This document shows, in pieces, positions 8,033-17,554 of a DNA stretch of 64,000 nt. Location: contig JAFQXO010000014.1 of the NCBI GenBank assembly GCA_017406925.1, forward strand, positions 1-64,000, in the 5' to 3' direction. The notes beneath the pieces are model-generated. The model was not told the origin of the DNA, ran no database searches, and was given only the letters and a program-made list of their open reading frames with translations. Source of the stretch: Eubacterium sp. (GTDB taxonomy: Bacteria; Bacillota; Clostridia; Lachnospirales; Lachnospiraceae). The position numbers and the translations under genes are program-made. The stretch's first letter is position 1. Each line of letters starts with the position of its first letter.

Positions 8033-9073
8033 ATGATTAAAGTAGGAATTATCGGATCAACTGGATATGCAGGTGCAGAACTTGTGCGTCTTATAGTCGG
8101 ACATCCACAGGCGGAAATTGTGTGGTATGGTTCGCATAGTTATAAGGGTGAAAGTTATGCTGATATCTATCAGAACATGTTTGAAATCGTTGATGCCAAG
8201 TGCATGGGCGAGGATATGGATAGATTAGCGGATGCAGTAGATGTGATATTTACAGCAACACCACAAGGACTTTGCAGTTCGTTGGTGGACGAAGATGTTT
8301 TAAATAAAGTAAAAGTAATTGATTTGAGTGCTGATTTCCGCATCAAGGATGTTGAGACATACGAGAAGTGGTACGGCATTGAGCATAAGAGTCCACAGTT
8401 TATCGATGAAGCTGTGTATGGACTTTGCGAGATTAACCGCGAGGATATCAAGGGTGCGCGTCTTATTGCTAACCCAGGTTGCTACACGACTTGTAGTATT
8501 CTGTCTATTTATCCTCTGTTAAAAGAGGGATTGATTGATCCGCTATCTATTATTGTGGATGCAAAATCAGGAACTTCAGGTGCGGGTCGTGGCTCCAAAG
8601 TTGCCAATCTGTTCTGTGAAGTGAATGAGAACATTAAGGCGTATGGTGTGACAACTCATCGCCATACTCCAGAGATAGAAGAACAACTCTCATATGCAGC
8701 AGGAAAGAGTGTAATTCTAAACTTCACACCACATCTTGTCCCAATGCAGAGGGGCATCCTAGTCACAGCGTATGCAAATCTTTTGAAAGAGATTTCTTAT
8801 AAGGAAGTAAAGGCTGCGTATGATAAGTACTATAAGAACGAAAAGTTTATCCGCGTGTTGAATGAGGATGTAAATCCAGAAACTCGTTGGGTTGAGGGCA
8901 GCAATTACGTGGACATCAATTTCAAGATTGATGAGCGCACGAATCGAATCGTTATGATGGGCGCGCTCGATAACTTAGTGAAAGGTGCAGCTGGTCAGGC
9001 TGTTCAGAATATGAACCTTGTGTTCGGATTAGATGAGGATATGGGACTAGAACAAGTTCCAATGTTCCCATAA
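8033..9073 (+). CDS. argC: N-acetyl-gamma-glutamyl-phosphate reductase
   Basis: NADPH-dependent reduction of N-acetylglutamyl phosphate to the semialdehyde, third step of arginine synthesis. The 346-residue protein has the Rossmann motif GSTGYAGAEL at residues 9-18 and the catalytic cysteine in NPGCYTT (Cys150). KSGTSGAGRG and the histidine-rich THRHTPEIEEQL block follow. AAAGGAA precedes the ATG. It is the first gene of argC-argJ-argB-argD, with argJ 15 bases downstream, and is preceded by a long structured leader. Confidence 0.97.
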   Translation: MIKVGIIGSTGYAGAELVRLIVGHPQAEIVWYGSHSYKGESYADIYQNMFEIVDAKCMGEDMDRLADAVDVIFTATPQGLCSSLVDEDVLNKVKVIDLSADFRIKDVETYEKWYGIEHKSPQFIDEAVYGLCEINREDIKGARLIANPGCYTTCSILSIYPLLKEGLIDPLSIIVDAKSGTSGAGRGSKVANLFCEVNENIKAYGVTTHRHTPEIEEQLSYAAGKSVILNFTPHLVPMQRGILVTAYANLLKEISYKEVKAAYDKYYKNEKFIRVLNEDVNPETRWVEGSNYVDINFKIDERTNRIVMMGALDNLVKGAAGQAVQNMNLVFGLDEDMGLEQVPMFP

Positions 9074-9088
9074 AGAAGAGGAGAATCT

Positions 9089-10312
9089 ATGATTTTTAAA
9101 TGTGAAGGTGGCGTTAATGCTCCGCTTGGCTTTTCAGCGATGGGTGTTTTCGTCGGAATCAAAAAGACTAAAAAAGATATGGCTATGATTATGAGCCAAG
9201 TTCCTTGTATTGCCGCAGGCACATACACTACGAATCAGGTGAAGGCGGCGCCAGTGCTCTGGGATCAAAAGATTACTGAGGAGTCGGGCGTTGCGCAGGC
9301 GATTGTTTGTAATAGTGGCATAGCCAATGCTTGTACAGGCGAAGTTGGAATGCAGTATTGTAAGGAGATGGCGCAAGTTACAGCTGATACTTTTGGAATT
9401 AACCCAGACCATGTACTCGTGGCATCAACAGGTGTTATTGGTGAGCAACTTCCAATGGATAAGATTTCGCAAGGCATTCAAATGCTTGGTCTTACGATGG
9501 ATCAGAGTGCAGATGGTGCGCACCTAGCGGCCGAGGCAATAATGACGACAGACACTAAAGCGAAAGAAGTTTCATTTGAATTTAGAGTTGCAGGACAAAA
9601 TTGTCACATAGGTGGAATGTGTAAGGGATCAGGAATGATTCATCCTAATATGTGTACGATGTTAAGTTTTATAACGACTGATGTTAAGATTTCCAAAGAA
9701 CTATTGCAGGAGGCATTAAAGGAAGACATCAAAGATACTTACAATATGGTATCGGTAGATGGAGATACTTCGACTAATGATTCAGTATTGTTGTTAGCAA
9801 ATGGACTGGCTGATAACAAAGAGATAACTGAGAAAGATGAAGACTATGCGACTTTTGTTGAGGCACTCCACGCAGTAAATGAACAACTTGCTAAGGAGAT
9901 GGCAGCAGATGGTGAAGGAGCCACATCACTCTTCGAGGTAAAAGTTGTAAATGCTGACAAGAAAGAAAGTGCCATTGAATTTGCAAAGACTGTAGTTGGT
10001 TCAAGTTTGGTTAAGGCAGCGATTTGTGGAAGAGATGCAAACTGGGGAAGAATCATGGGTGCACTTGGAAGATGTAGTGCAAAGTTCAACCCAGAACAGG
10101 TTGACATAACTTTCGCAAGTAACAAGGGAAATATTCAAGTAGTCGAAGGTGGAATGTCCACAGGATACGATGAAGAAAAGGCTACAGATATATTGACTTC
10201 GGATGAAGTCACATGCAAGATTGATATGCATATGGGTGACGCGGAGGCTACAGCATGGGGATGCGATCTCACACATGAGTATGTTAGTATAAATGCAGAT
10301 TATAGAAGCTAA
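9089..10312 (+). CDS. argJ: Bifunctional ornithine acetyltransferase / N-acetylglutamate synthase
   Basis: Recycles the acetyl group from N-acetylornithine to glutamate, giving the cyclic arginine pathway. The 407-residue precursor self-cleaves in family members before a conserved threonine; here the site reads NMCTML with Thr190 as the expected nucleophile, with Cys in place of the more common Ala before it. Further family blocks are KGSGMIHPN and GRDANWGRIMGALG. AAGAGGAGA precedes the ATG. Whether it also makes acetylglutamate from acetyl-CoA cannot be told from sequence, but no separate argA is seen here. Confidence 0.96.
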   Translation: MIFKCEGGVNAPLGFSAMGVFVGIKKTKKDMAMIMSQVPCIAAGTYTTNQVKAAPVLWDQKITEESGVAQAIVCNSGIANACTGEVGMQYCKEMAQVTADTFGINPDHVLVASTGVIGEQLPMDKISQGIQMLGLTMDQSADGAHLAAEAIMTTDTKAKEVSFEFRVAGQNCHIGGMCKGSGMIHPNMCTMLSFITTDVKISKELLQEALKEDIKDTYNMVSVDGDTSTNDSVLLLANGLADNKEITEKDEDYATFVEALHAVNEQLAKEMAADGEGATSLFEVKVVNADKKESAIEFAKTVVGSSLVKAAICGRDANWGRIMGALGRCSAKFNPEQVDITFASNKGNIQVVEGGMSTGYDEEKATDILTSDEVTCKIDMHMGDAEATAWGCDLTHEYVSINADYRS

Positions 10313-10323
10313 GGTGAACAATT

Positions 10324-11253
10324 ATGAAGATGAAGAATAAGGGTGAAGTTAAACTTGATAAGCTAGTTGAAAAGGCGGATGTGCTTATTGAAGCGCTTCC
10401 TTACATTCAGCGCTTCAATAGAAAAATTATCGTTGTGAAGTATGGCGGAAGTGCAATGCTTGACGAGGACTTTATGACGAATGTTATCCAAGACGTGACA
10501 CTTTTGAAGTTGGTAGGTTTCAAACCTATCATCGTTCACGGTGGTGGAAAGGCTATCAGTGGTCATATCGACAAACTTGGAATGGAGACTGAGTTCAAGA
10601 ACGGACTTCGTGTGACTGATGAGGAAACTCGTGATGCAGCAGAGATGGTTCTCAACAGCGTAAACAAACGTCTCGTTCAGATGGTTGAGAAACTGGGCGT
10701 TCGTGCCATCGGCATCAGCGGTAAAGATGGAAACCTTCTGCGAGTGGAAAAGAAGTTGGCAGACGGTGAGGACATCGGATACGTGGGAGAAGTGAAAGAA
10801 GTCAATGCAGAGATTCTTTTAGACCTTATTGAGAAGGACTTTCTTCCTATAGTATGTCCTATCGGTTTGGATGAGGAGTTTGATGGTTACAATATTAATG
10901 CCGATGATGCGGCTTCAGCTATCGCCAAGGCAGTTAATGCCGAAAAACTTGCATTCTTGACAGACACACCTGGCGTGTACATGGATATCGACGATGAAGA
11001 TTCAGTGATTTCAGAGATGACAGTTACTGAGGCGAAGGAACTAATAAAAGATGGAACCATTGCCGGAGGCATGATTCCAAAAATCAACAACTGCATCGAA
11101 GCTATCGATGAAGGAGTTGCAAGGGTGCATATTTTGGATGGAAGAATTCCACACTGTGTTCTTTTGGAAATATTCACTAACAAAGGTATTGGTACAGCGA
11201 TTCTCTCAGATGAGCAAGAGAAGTTCTACAATGAAGAGTTGGAAGGTAAATAA
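10324..11253 (+). CDS. argB: Acetylglutamate kinase
   Basis: Phosphorylates N-acetylglutamate, normally the arginine-feedback step. The 309-residue protein shows VVKYGGSAM near residue 38, VHGGGKAIS near residue 74 and the C-terminal GGMIPKI block of the amino acid kinase fold. The N-terminal helix ([20 protein letters not shown]) is the extension found in arginine-sensitive hexameric enzymes, which suggests feedback control. AAGGTGA precedes the ATG. Its TAA overlaps the argD ATG by one base. Confidence 0.96.
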   Translation: MKMKNKGEVKLDKLVEKADVLIEALPYIQRFNRKIIVVKYGGSAMLDEDFMTNVIQDVTLLKLVGFKPIIVHGGGKAISGHIDKLGMETEFKNGLRVTDEETRDAAEMVLNSVNKRLVQMVEKLGVRAIGISGKDGNLLRVEKKLADGEDIGYVGEVKEVNAEILLDLIEKDFLPIVCPIGLDEEFDGYNINADDAASAIAKAVNAEKLAFLTDTPGVYMDIDDEDSVISEMTVTEAKELIKDGTIAGGMIPKINNCIEAIDEGVARVHILDGRIPHCVLLEIFTNKGIGTAILSDEQEKFYNEELEGK

Positions 11254-12398
11254 TGAATTTAGATAATTATTTTATTCATACTTACAATAGATTTCCGGTT
11301 GTAATGGATTACGCAGATGGCGTGTATATATATGACGAGAACGGGAAAAAATATTTGGACGCAGCAGCAGGAATCGGAGTGTGTTCTTTGGGCTATGGTC
11401 ATGAGGGCTGGAAAACAGCCATCACTGATCAGCTTGATAAAATTACACATACTTCGAATCTTTTTTACAATATGCCAAGTGTGGAGGCTGCGGAAAAATT
11501 GGCGAATGCCACAGGCCTAAAGAAGGTCTTCTTCACGAACAGTGGAGCGGAGGCTGTGGAAGGTGCGCTAAAAATGGCACGTCGCTATGGCGATACGAGA
11601 AGAGAAGTAATCGCAATGGAGCAATCATTCCACGGTAGGACTATGGGTGCGCTTGCCCTCACGGGCAATGAAGCCTACCAGACACCTTTTAAACCTATGA
11701 TAGGTGGAGTGAAGTTCGCCAAGTTTAATGATTTGGAAAGCGTGCGTGAGAAGGTGAGTGCTGAGACGTGCGCTATTATCGTGGAACCTATTCAGGGCGA
11801 AGGTGGAGTGACACCTGCGACTGAGGAATTTATGAAAGGTATTCGCGAACTTTGTGATGAGAAAGATATACTTATGATATGTGACGAGATTCAGTGCGGA
11901 ATGGGTCGGACAGGAAAGATGTTTGCGTACGAGCACTATGATGTGAAGCCGGATATTGTGACTTGCGCGAAGGCTCTCGGCTGTGGTGTGCCTGTCGGTG
12001 CATTCGTAGCTGGTGAGAAATGTATGGACTCATTAGTTCCTGGCGATCACGGAACCACTTATGGTGGAAATCCACTTGTGACTGCAGCAGTGAGCGCAGT
12101 GCTCGACATATATAAGGAAGAAAAAATCGTGGAAAATGCCAAGGAAGTTGGTGACTACCTCGCAGAATGTCTCAATGAAATCGTTGAGACATCTGACAAA
12201 GTCGATGCTCGCAAAGGTATGGGAATGATGCAAGGCTTAGTTCTCAACATCCCAGTTGGCGACGTCGTATCAAAAGCCATAGAAGAGGGAGTATTAGTTA
12301 TTTCTGCCGGAGGCAATGTTCTTCGAATGCTTCCACCATTGGTTTTCACCAAGGAAAATGTCGATGAATTAGTTGAGGTACTTAATAATATTTTGTAA
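11253..12398 (+). CDS. argD: Acetylornithine aminotransferase
   Basis: Class III PLP aminotransferase that converts acetylglutamate semialdehyde to acetylornithine. The 381-residue protein has FFTNSGAEAVEGALKMAR, the FHGRTMGAL block, CDEIQCGMGRTG and the PLP lysine in CAKALGCG (Lys240). The start shares a TAATG junction with argB, implying translational coupling. It ends the arg operon; no clear terminator follows, but a new promoter lies just downstream. Confidence 0.95.
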   Translation: MNLDNYFIHTYNRFPVVMDYADGVYIYDENGKKYLDAAAGIGVCSLGYGHEGWKTAITDQLDKITHTSNLFYNMPSVEAAEKLANATGLKKVFFTNSGAEAVEGALKMARRYGDTRREVIAMEQSFHGRTMGALALTGNEAYQTPFKPMIGGVKFAKFNDLESVREKVSAETCAIIVEPIQGEGGVTPATEEFMKGIRELCDEKDILMICDEIQCGMGRTGKMFAYEHYDVKPDIVTCAKALGCGVPVGAFVAGEKCMDSLVPGDHGTTYGGNPLVTAAVSAVLDIYKEEKIVENAKEVGDYLAECLNEIVETSDKVDARKGMGMMQGLVLNIPVGDVVSKAIEEGVLVISAGGNVLRMLPPLVFTKENVDELVEVLNNIL

Positions 12399-12410
12399 TT
12401 AATCTCTGAA

Positions 12411-12439
12411 TTGAAATAGCCTCTCCATAATGGTATCAT
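12411..12439 (+). promoter_or_regulatory. Promoter for the DUF1846 gene
   Basis: TTGAAA and TATCAT are separated by 17 bases, 37 bases before the ATG at 12477. Confidence 0.55.
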
Positions 12440-12476
12440 ATAACGAGTGTGGGAGTTTATTTAAGGGGAATTTATT

Positions 12477-13961
12477 ATGGGAAAAATCGGATTTGATAAC
12501 GAACTGTATATTACGAAACAGAAAGAACATATCCTTGAGAGAATCAAGGGTGCTAACGGCAAACTCTATTTGGAGTTTGGCGGTAAACTTTTCGATGATT
12601 ATCACGCAGCAAGAGTCCTTCCAGGATTTGATGTAAACGCGAAGATAAAACTATTAGAAGAGTTAAAAGATGAGGCGGAGATTATTTTTGCAATCTCAGC
12701 TGGAGATATAGAAAAGACGAAGATTAGAGCGGACCTCGGCATCACATACGATATGGATGTGCTCCGCCTAATTGACAACATAACAAAGCTGGGCATAGAA
12801 GTTAACAGCGTAGTAATTACACGTTACGCTGGACAGCCAGCAGCTGATGCATTTGCTGCAAAATTAGAGCAGCATGGTATCAAGAATTACTTCCATAAAT
12901 CGATAAACGGTTATCCAACCGATATCGATTATATTTGTAGTGAAAAAGGCTTTGGATCGAATCCATATATCGAGACTACCAAGCCACTTGTAGTCGTAAC
13001 TGCTCCTGGACCAGGAAGCGGAAAACTTGCGACTTGTCTTTCACAGGTATATCACGAGACGACTCGTAACGTACCTGCTGGTTATGCGAAGTTTGAGACG
13101 TTCCCTATTTGGAACCTTCCGCTTACGCATCCAGTAAACCTTGCCTACGAGGCAGCTACAGCAGATCTAGACGATGTAAATATGATTGATCCATATCATC
13201 TAGATGCCTACGGCAAGACAACAGTAAACTACAACCGCGATGTGGAAGCATTCCCAATCGTACAGAGTACACTTGCAGCGATTGGCAATAGTAATTTTGA
13301 TTATAAGAGCCCAACAGATATGGGTGTTAATATGGCAGGATATGCCATTTCTGATGATGAAGTGGTACAAGAGGCTAGTAAGCAAGAAATTATTAGGAGA
13401 TTCTTTGCTACAAAGTGTGCATATCGTCAGGGTAAAGAAAAGAAAAGCGCAGTTGAAAAGATTAAACTCTTGATGAGTGGTCTTGAGATCACTCCAGAAT
13501 ATAGACCGGTCGTTAATGCGGCACTCGAGAAAGAGAATGAGGTTGATTCACCTTCAGCAGCTATTCAGTTGGATGATGGTCGTATCATCACAGGTAAAGC
13601 CAGTGAACTTATGAGTGCTAGCTCATCAGTTGTTTTGAATTCCATCAAGGCTATTATGAATATTGATGATGATTTAACACTCTTGAATCCTATCGTTCTC
13701 GAGCCAATTATTGAGATGAAGACTAACGTTTTGGGAAGTATCACTAATTACCTAGACTTGGAAGCAGTTCTCACAGCTCTTTCTGTAACAGGATCAACCA
13801 ACTCTCTTACAGCTAAGGCTATGAAAGGTCTAGAGAAGTTGCGCGATTGCGAATTTCATTCAACACAGATGCTTCAATCAGGAGATGCAAGAGTACTCCG
13901 TGAACTCGGCCTTCGCGTGACAAGCGAACCGATATATCCAAGTAAAGATTTGTTCTTCTAA
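12477..13961 (+). CDS. DUF1846 family protein
   Basis: The 494-residue protein matches DUF1846 (PF08903) from its N-terminus (MGKIGFDNELYITKQ) through LEFGGKLFDDYHAARVLPGF and VVTAPGPGSGKLATCLSQ near residues 175-192. The last block looks like a nucleotide-binding loop. The family is common in Firmicutes, structurally known, and of uncertain function. AAGGGGAA is a good ribosome site. It has its own promoter and terminator, so it appears monocistronic beside the arginine operon. Confidence 0.9.
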   Translation: MGKIGFDNELYITKQKEHILERIKGANGKLYLEFGGKLFDDYHAARVLPGFDVNAKIKLLEELKDEAEIIFAISAGDIEKTKIRADLGITYDMDVLRLIDNITKLGIEVNSVVITRYAGQPAADAFAAKLEQHGIKNYFHKSINGYPTDIDYICSEKGFGSNPYIETTKPLVVVTAPGPGSGKLATCLSQVYHETTRNVPAGYAKFETFPIWNLPLTHPVNLAYEAATADLDDVNMIDPYHLDAYGKTTVNYNRDVEAFPIVQSTLAAIGNSNFDYKSPTDMGVNMAGYAISDDEVVQEASKQEIIRRFFATKCAYRQGKEKKSAVEKIKLLMSGLEITPEYRPVVNAALEKENEVDSPSAAIQLDDGRIITGKASELMSASSSVVLNSIKAIMNIDDDLTLLNPIVLEPIIEMKTNVLGSITNYLDLEAVLTALSVTGSTNSLTAKAMKGLEKLRDCEFHSTQMLQSGDARVLRELGLRVTSEPIYPSKDLFF

Positions 13962-13983
13962 ATAGAAGAAGTATAACGATGAC

Positions 13984-14013
13984 AAAGAGCAGGCTTAAGC
14001 TTGCTCTTTTTTT
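13984..14013 (+). terminator. Intrinsic terminator
   Basis: AGAGCAGGC and GCTTGCTCT form a stem with one imperfect pair, followed by a run of T residues, just after the DUF1846 gene. Confidence 0.85.
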
Positions 14014-14020
14014 GCGAATA

Positions 14021-14049
14021 TTGACACTACAAAAAAGTAGCGTTATACT
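14021..14049 (+). promoter_or_regulatory. SOS promoter of the Y-family polymerase
   Basis: TTGACA and TATACT at 17-base spacing, a near-consensus sigma-A promoter, immediately upstream of a LexA box. Confidence 0.8.
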
Positions 14050-14059
14050 TTAATTATAT

Positions 14060-14073
14060 CGAACAAATGTTCG
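14060..14073. promoter_or_regulatory. LexA/DinR operator
   Basis: CGAACAAATGTTCG is a perfect match to the Gram-positive SOS box pattern CGAACNNNNGTTCG. It covers the expected transcription start region of the following polymerase gene. Confidence 0.92.
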
Positions 14074-14086
14074 TAAAGGACAAATT

Positions 14087-15349
14087 ATGAGTTGGGAACG
14101 AAGTTACATCTGCATAGATTTAAAGAGCTTTTATGCTTCGGTAGAGTGTGTGGAGCGTGGCTTAGATGCGATGAAGACTAATCTAGTCGTGGCTGACCCT
14201 ACGAGGACAGACAAGACTATATGTCTAGCAGTTTCTCCTGCAATGAAGAAACTAGGCGTGCCAAATAGATGTCGAGTGTTTGAAATTCCGAAAGGAATCA
14301 AATATATTATGGCTCCGCCAAGGATGCAGCTTTATATTAACTATGCTGCAGAGATATATGGCATATATTTAAATTACTTTTCCAAAGAGGATATACATGT
14401 TTATTCGATAGATGAGGTTTTTATAGATGTGACGCATTATAAAGAATTGTATGAAATGGATGAAATCCAAATAGCAATGATGTTGATGGATGAGATAGTA
14501 GGGGATTTAGGAATATTGTCGACGTGTGGTATCGGTGAGAATATGTATCTGGCAAAGATAGCACTCGACATCACTGCGAAACACTCTCCAGATAGGATAG
14601 GTGCTTTGGATGAAGAGACATATAGGAAGACTTTGTGGACGCATGAGCCGCTGGATGATTTTTGGAGGATAGGAAGAAGGACAGCGAATAAACTGAAGAA
14701 GTATGGGATTAGAAATATGAGAGACATCGCTACGACGAATCCAGATTTTCTGTACGATATGTTCGGGATAGATGCCGAGATATTGATTGATCATGCGTGG
14801 GGGAGAGAGCCAGTGACGATGGCTGATATAAAGAATTACAAGCCGAAAAGTAATGGTTTGACGAACTCGCAGATATTGCCACACGATTATTCGTTTGAGG
14901 AAGGATTGTTGATAGCGAAGGAAATGCTAGATGTATTGTGCCTTGAATTGGTAGAGAAAGGTCTGGCTACAGAGTCGGTGACAATGTATGTAGGATATTC
15001 GAACGCATTGGCCCTGCCAGGGGCAAAGGGTACTTTTTCGTTAGGCGAGGCTACAAGTTCATATGCTGTGCTGGCACGCGAGATGGAGCGATTGTTTCAT
15101 GAAATAGTAAATCCCGAGTATGGTATTAGAAGGATAGGGATATTTTTTAATAAGGTAAACCACCAGACATATAGGCAGTATAGTTGGTTTATGGATTCTA
15201 CGTCCGCCGATAGGGAGCGGCAAATCCAAGAGGCTGCGATTGCAGTGAAGAAACGATATGGAAAAAACAAATTTCTTCGCGGAATGGATTTAGAGGAGAG
15301 TGCCATGGCAATGGAGAGGAATGATCAGATAGGAGGGCATAGAAAATGA
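14087..15349 (+). CDS. Y-family translesion DNA polymerase (UmuC/DinB-like)
   Basis: The 420-residue protein opens with CIDLKSFYASVECVERGLD and has the catalytic YSIDEVFIDVT near residue 108. A helix-hairpin-helix block (WRIGRRTANKLKKYGIRNM) and a C-terminal little-finger domain complete the family architecture. It is longer than the usual DinB, closer to the UmuC-like enzymes of Firmicutes (YqjW/UvrX type). AAAGGACAA precedes the ATG. The consensus promoter and LexA box argue for DNA-damage induction. The next small gene starts inside its stop codon. Confidence 0.93.
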   Translation: MSWERSYICIDLKSFYASVECVERGLDAMKTNLVVADPTRTDKTICLAVSPAMKKLGVPNRCRVFEIPKGIKYIMAPPRMQLYINYAAEIYGIYLNYFSKEDIHVYSIDEVFIDVTHYKELYEMDEIQIAMMLMDEIVGDLGILSTCGIGENMYLAKIALDITAKHSPDRIGALDEETYRKTLWTHEPLDDFWRIGRRTANKLKKYGIRNMRDIATTNPDFLYDMFGIDAEILIDHAWGREPVTMADIKNYKPKSNGLTNSQILPHDYSFEEGLLIAKEMLDVLCLELVEKGLATESVTMYVGYSNALALPGAKGTFSLGEATSSYAVLAREMERLFHEIVNPEYGIRRIGIFFNKVNHQTYRQYSWFMDSTSADRERQIQEAAIAVKKRYGKNKFLRGMDLEESAMAMERNDQIGGHRK

Positions 15350-15510
15350 AAGATGTAAAGCCGAGAGCTAAGATGCCTAACTCACAGCGTGCGAAACAGT
15401 TCTTGCCGTTTGCGGCACTAAAAGGATATGAAGAAGCGCTAAGGAAGAAAGAATTAGAAATAGAAAGAAAGAGAGCAGAATCTGAAAAAGGAGAAACTAT
15501 AATGGATTAA
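15346..15510 (+). CDS. Small YolD-like protein, putative polymerase partner
   Basis: A 54-residue ORF whose ATG overlaps the polymerase TGA (ATGA), with GGAGGG upstream. It contains SQRAKQFLPFAALKGYEEAL, which resembles the conserved core of YolD-like proteins that accompany Y-family polymerases in Firmicutes, followed by a charged helix. Translational coupling and the recurring context suggest it works with the polymerase; its function is not known from sequence alone. Confidence 0.7.
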   Translation: MKDVKPRAKMPNSQRAKQFLPFAALKGYEEALRKKELEIERKRAESEKGETIMD

Positions 15511-15535
15511 TAATATTCATTTTTTTGCATTTCTA

Positions 15536-15565
15536 TTGACATATTTAGTGTGAATATGTGATAAT
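15536..15565 (+). promoter_or_regulatory. Promoter of the Na/phosphate symporter gene
   Basis: TTGACA (15536-15541) and GATAAT (15560-15565) with an 18-base spacer, about 54 bases before the ATG. Confidence 0.55.
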
Positions 15566-15618
15566 TTTATTGATTTCGCGTTTTTTATTTTCGAAATAAG
15601 GAGAGGAGAAATCAATTT

Positions 15619-17370
15619 ATGGATTGGTCACAGATTATTAATCCAGCAGGGGACATAGCATACCTTTTGTGTGGATTGGCATTATTCTTGTTCGGTATGA
15701 AATACATGAGCGAGAATTTGCAACAGGCTGCTGGTGCTAAACTAAGAAATTTCTTAGATAAAGCTACCAGAAATAAATTTATCGGCGTCATCGTCGGTAT
15801 GCTTTTTACAGCCTTTATACAATCATCAGGTGCGACCACAGTTATGGAAGTGGGATTTGTAAACTCGGGTATTCTCACGCTTGAGAAATCTGTAGGTCTC
15901 ACGCTCGGTGCTAATATTGGTACATCCATAACATCACAGTTGGTATCATTAAAACTTACTGCAATAGCTCCATTCATTATTATTGTGGGTGCAGGAATTA
16001 TAATGTTCTGTAAGAGACCTATGATAAAGAGAGTGGCAGCCATTGTATTTGGATTTGGTGCACTATTTACTGGAATTAACTTTATGACCATGGGACTTCA
16101 GAATTTAGCTGAAAATCATAAAGGATTCCAAGAAGTATTTGTATCAATGAATGGTAGTCCAATTATCGCTATATTGATTGGTTTGATAATGACGGCTATC
16201 GTACAGAGTTCATCAGTTACGGTCAGTGTACTAGTATTATTGGCAGGTATAACAGGAGCTAATGGATTGCCATTAGTAAGCACACAGGCTTGTGTGTTCT
16301 TTATAATAGGTGCCTATGTAGGTGCGTGTACACCGGCGATTATGGCATCGCTTCACGCGAACAGAAATGCGAAGCGTACAGCGTTCGTTTATTGGATGTT
16401 TAATGTTGTTGGTTTGATAGTATTGGGTGTGCTTTTGGCACTCTTCGGGGACCAAATCACTTCAGCTATCGCAAAGATTAACGGTGTCAATAATCACGAG
16501 AGATTCGTAGCCAATGCGGATACTATATTTAAGATTATTATCTGTATCGTAGGTATTCCATTGTCAAATGCTTTAGTGGCATTGTCGAGAAAGGTTATCC
16601 GTTCGAGACACAAGGGAGAGGAAGACCTCGAAGAGTTCAGACTCAAATATATCAATGATTCCATCGAGCAGACACCTGCTACATTCATCGTTGCAGTTAC
16701 TAGCGAGATTAAGCGCATGGCAGATATGGCTAGAGAGAATCTAGTGGCATCTATGGATGCGTTACTTACTAATAATCGTAAGAGAGCAGATGAGATTTAC
16801 GCAAGGGAAGATTACATTGACTTCTTGAGTCACAAGATTACTGAATATATGGTTACTGCCAACAGATATGATATTCCGTTGGCGGATAGAAATAGACTTG
16901 GTGGATTGTTTCACGTAGTTATCGACTTAGAACGTATAGGTGACCACGCGGTCAATATTATAGATGATGCTTGGAAAGAAAAGACTCAGAAGATAGACTT
17001 CTCAGATGAGGGACGCAATGATCTAGAAGAGATGTATGAAAAAGTTCTTCAGATTTATGATATGGCTATTGATATCTTTGAGCATGAGGACAAGGATAAA
17101 TTCCCTGAGATTAATGCACTAGAGGAAGAAATCGATAAGATGGAAATTTCATCTCAAGAAGGTCACGTTAAGAGAATGGCTGATGAGAAGTGTACTATCG
17201 AAGCGGGATTAGTATTTACTGATATTATAATCGGTCTTGAGAGAATAGCGGATCACTCGATGAATATTGCATACTCCATACTAGGTGAAGGAGACTATCC
17301 TGTGGAGGGTGATGCCAGAGACGAAATAGCGAAAGAGGAAAGACAAGAAGAAAAGAGTGACGAAATCTAA
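15619..17370 (+). CDS. Na/Pi cotransporter family protein with C-terminal PhoU-like domain
   Basis: The 583-residue protein has two inverted Na_Pi repeats with hallmark QSSGATT (near residue 74) and QSSSVTVSVL (near residue 197), then a cytosolic helical PhoU-like region from about residue 345 to 560. Family members import phosphate with sodium. A GGAGAGGAG ribosome site precedes the ATG. It stands alone between its own promoter and terminator. The PhoU-like tail may make transport responsive to phosphate status, which is inference. Confidence 0.92.
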   Translation: MDWSQIINPAGDIAYLLCGLALFLFGMKYMSENLQQAAGAKLRNFLDKATRNKFIGVIVGMLFTAFIQSSGATTVMEVGFVNSGILTLEKSVGLTLGANIGTSITSQLVSLKLTAIAPFIIIVGAGIIMFCKRPMIKRVAAIVFGFGALFTGINFMTMGLQNLAENHKGFQEVFVSMNGSPIIAILIGLIMTAIVQSSSVTVSVLVLLAGITGANGLPLVSTQACVFFIIGAYVGACTPAIMASLHANRNAKRTAFVYWMFNVVGLIVLGVLLALFGDQITSAIAKINGVNNHERFVANADTIFKIIICIVGIPLSNALVALSRKVIRSRHKGEEDLEEFRLKYINDSIEQTPATFIVAVTSEIKRMADMARENLVASMDALLTNNRKRADEIYAREDYIDFLSHKITEYMVTANRYDIPLADRNRLGGLFHVVIDLERIGDHAVNIIDDAWKEKTQKIDFSDEGRNDLEEMYEKVLQIYDMAIDIFEHEDKDKFPEINALEEEIDKMEISSQEGHVKRMADEKCTIEAGLVFTDIIIGLERIADHSMNIAYSILGEGDYPVEGDARDEIAKEERQEEKSDEI

Positions 17371-17390
17371 AGTATAATAATAGAGTGTTA

Positions 17391-17421
17391 AAGGAAGCGA
17401 GTGATCTCGCTTCCTTTTTTA
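17391..17421 (+). terminator. Intrinsic terminator
   Basis: GGAAGCGAG and CTCGCTTCC form a nine-base stem followed by six T residues. Confidence 0.92.
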
Positions 17422-17485
17422 TGTCCAAAGAATTTTAAATTTTTCAATAATAATACAAAAAGAAACAAAATTGTAAAAAAATCGA

Positions 17486-17514
17486 TTGATAAGTGTCAAA
17501 AAGTTATGTAAAAT
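17486..17514 (+). promoter_or_regulatory. Promoter of the comEA-like gene
   Basis: TTGATA and TAAAAT at 17-base spacing, 40 bases before the ATG; the 184-base gap otherwise holds only the preceding terminator. Confidence 0.55.
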
Positions 17515-17554
17515 AGATTTGAGCGTTCATTTGAGTCTCCAGAAAGGAGCTTAA

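Noticed and set aside
8011-8040. Nine-codon upstream ORF overlapping the argC start
   Set aside because: There is no ribosome site before its ATG and it contains the argC ribosome site; probably chance.
15612-16091. 159-codon minus-strand ORF
   Set aside because: It is antisense to the conserved N-terminal repeat of the Na/phosphate symporter.
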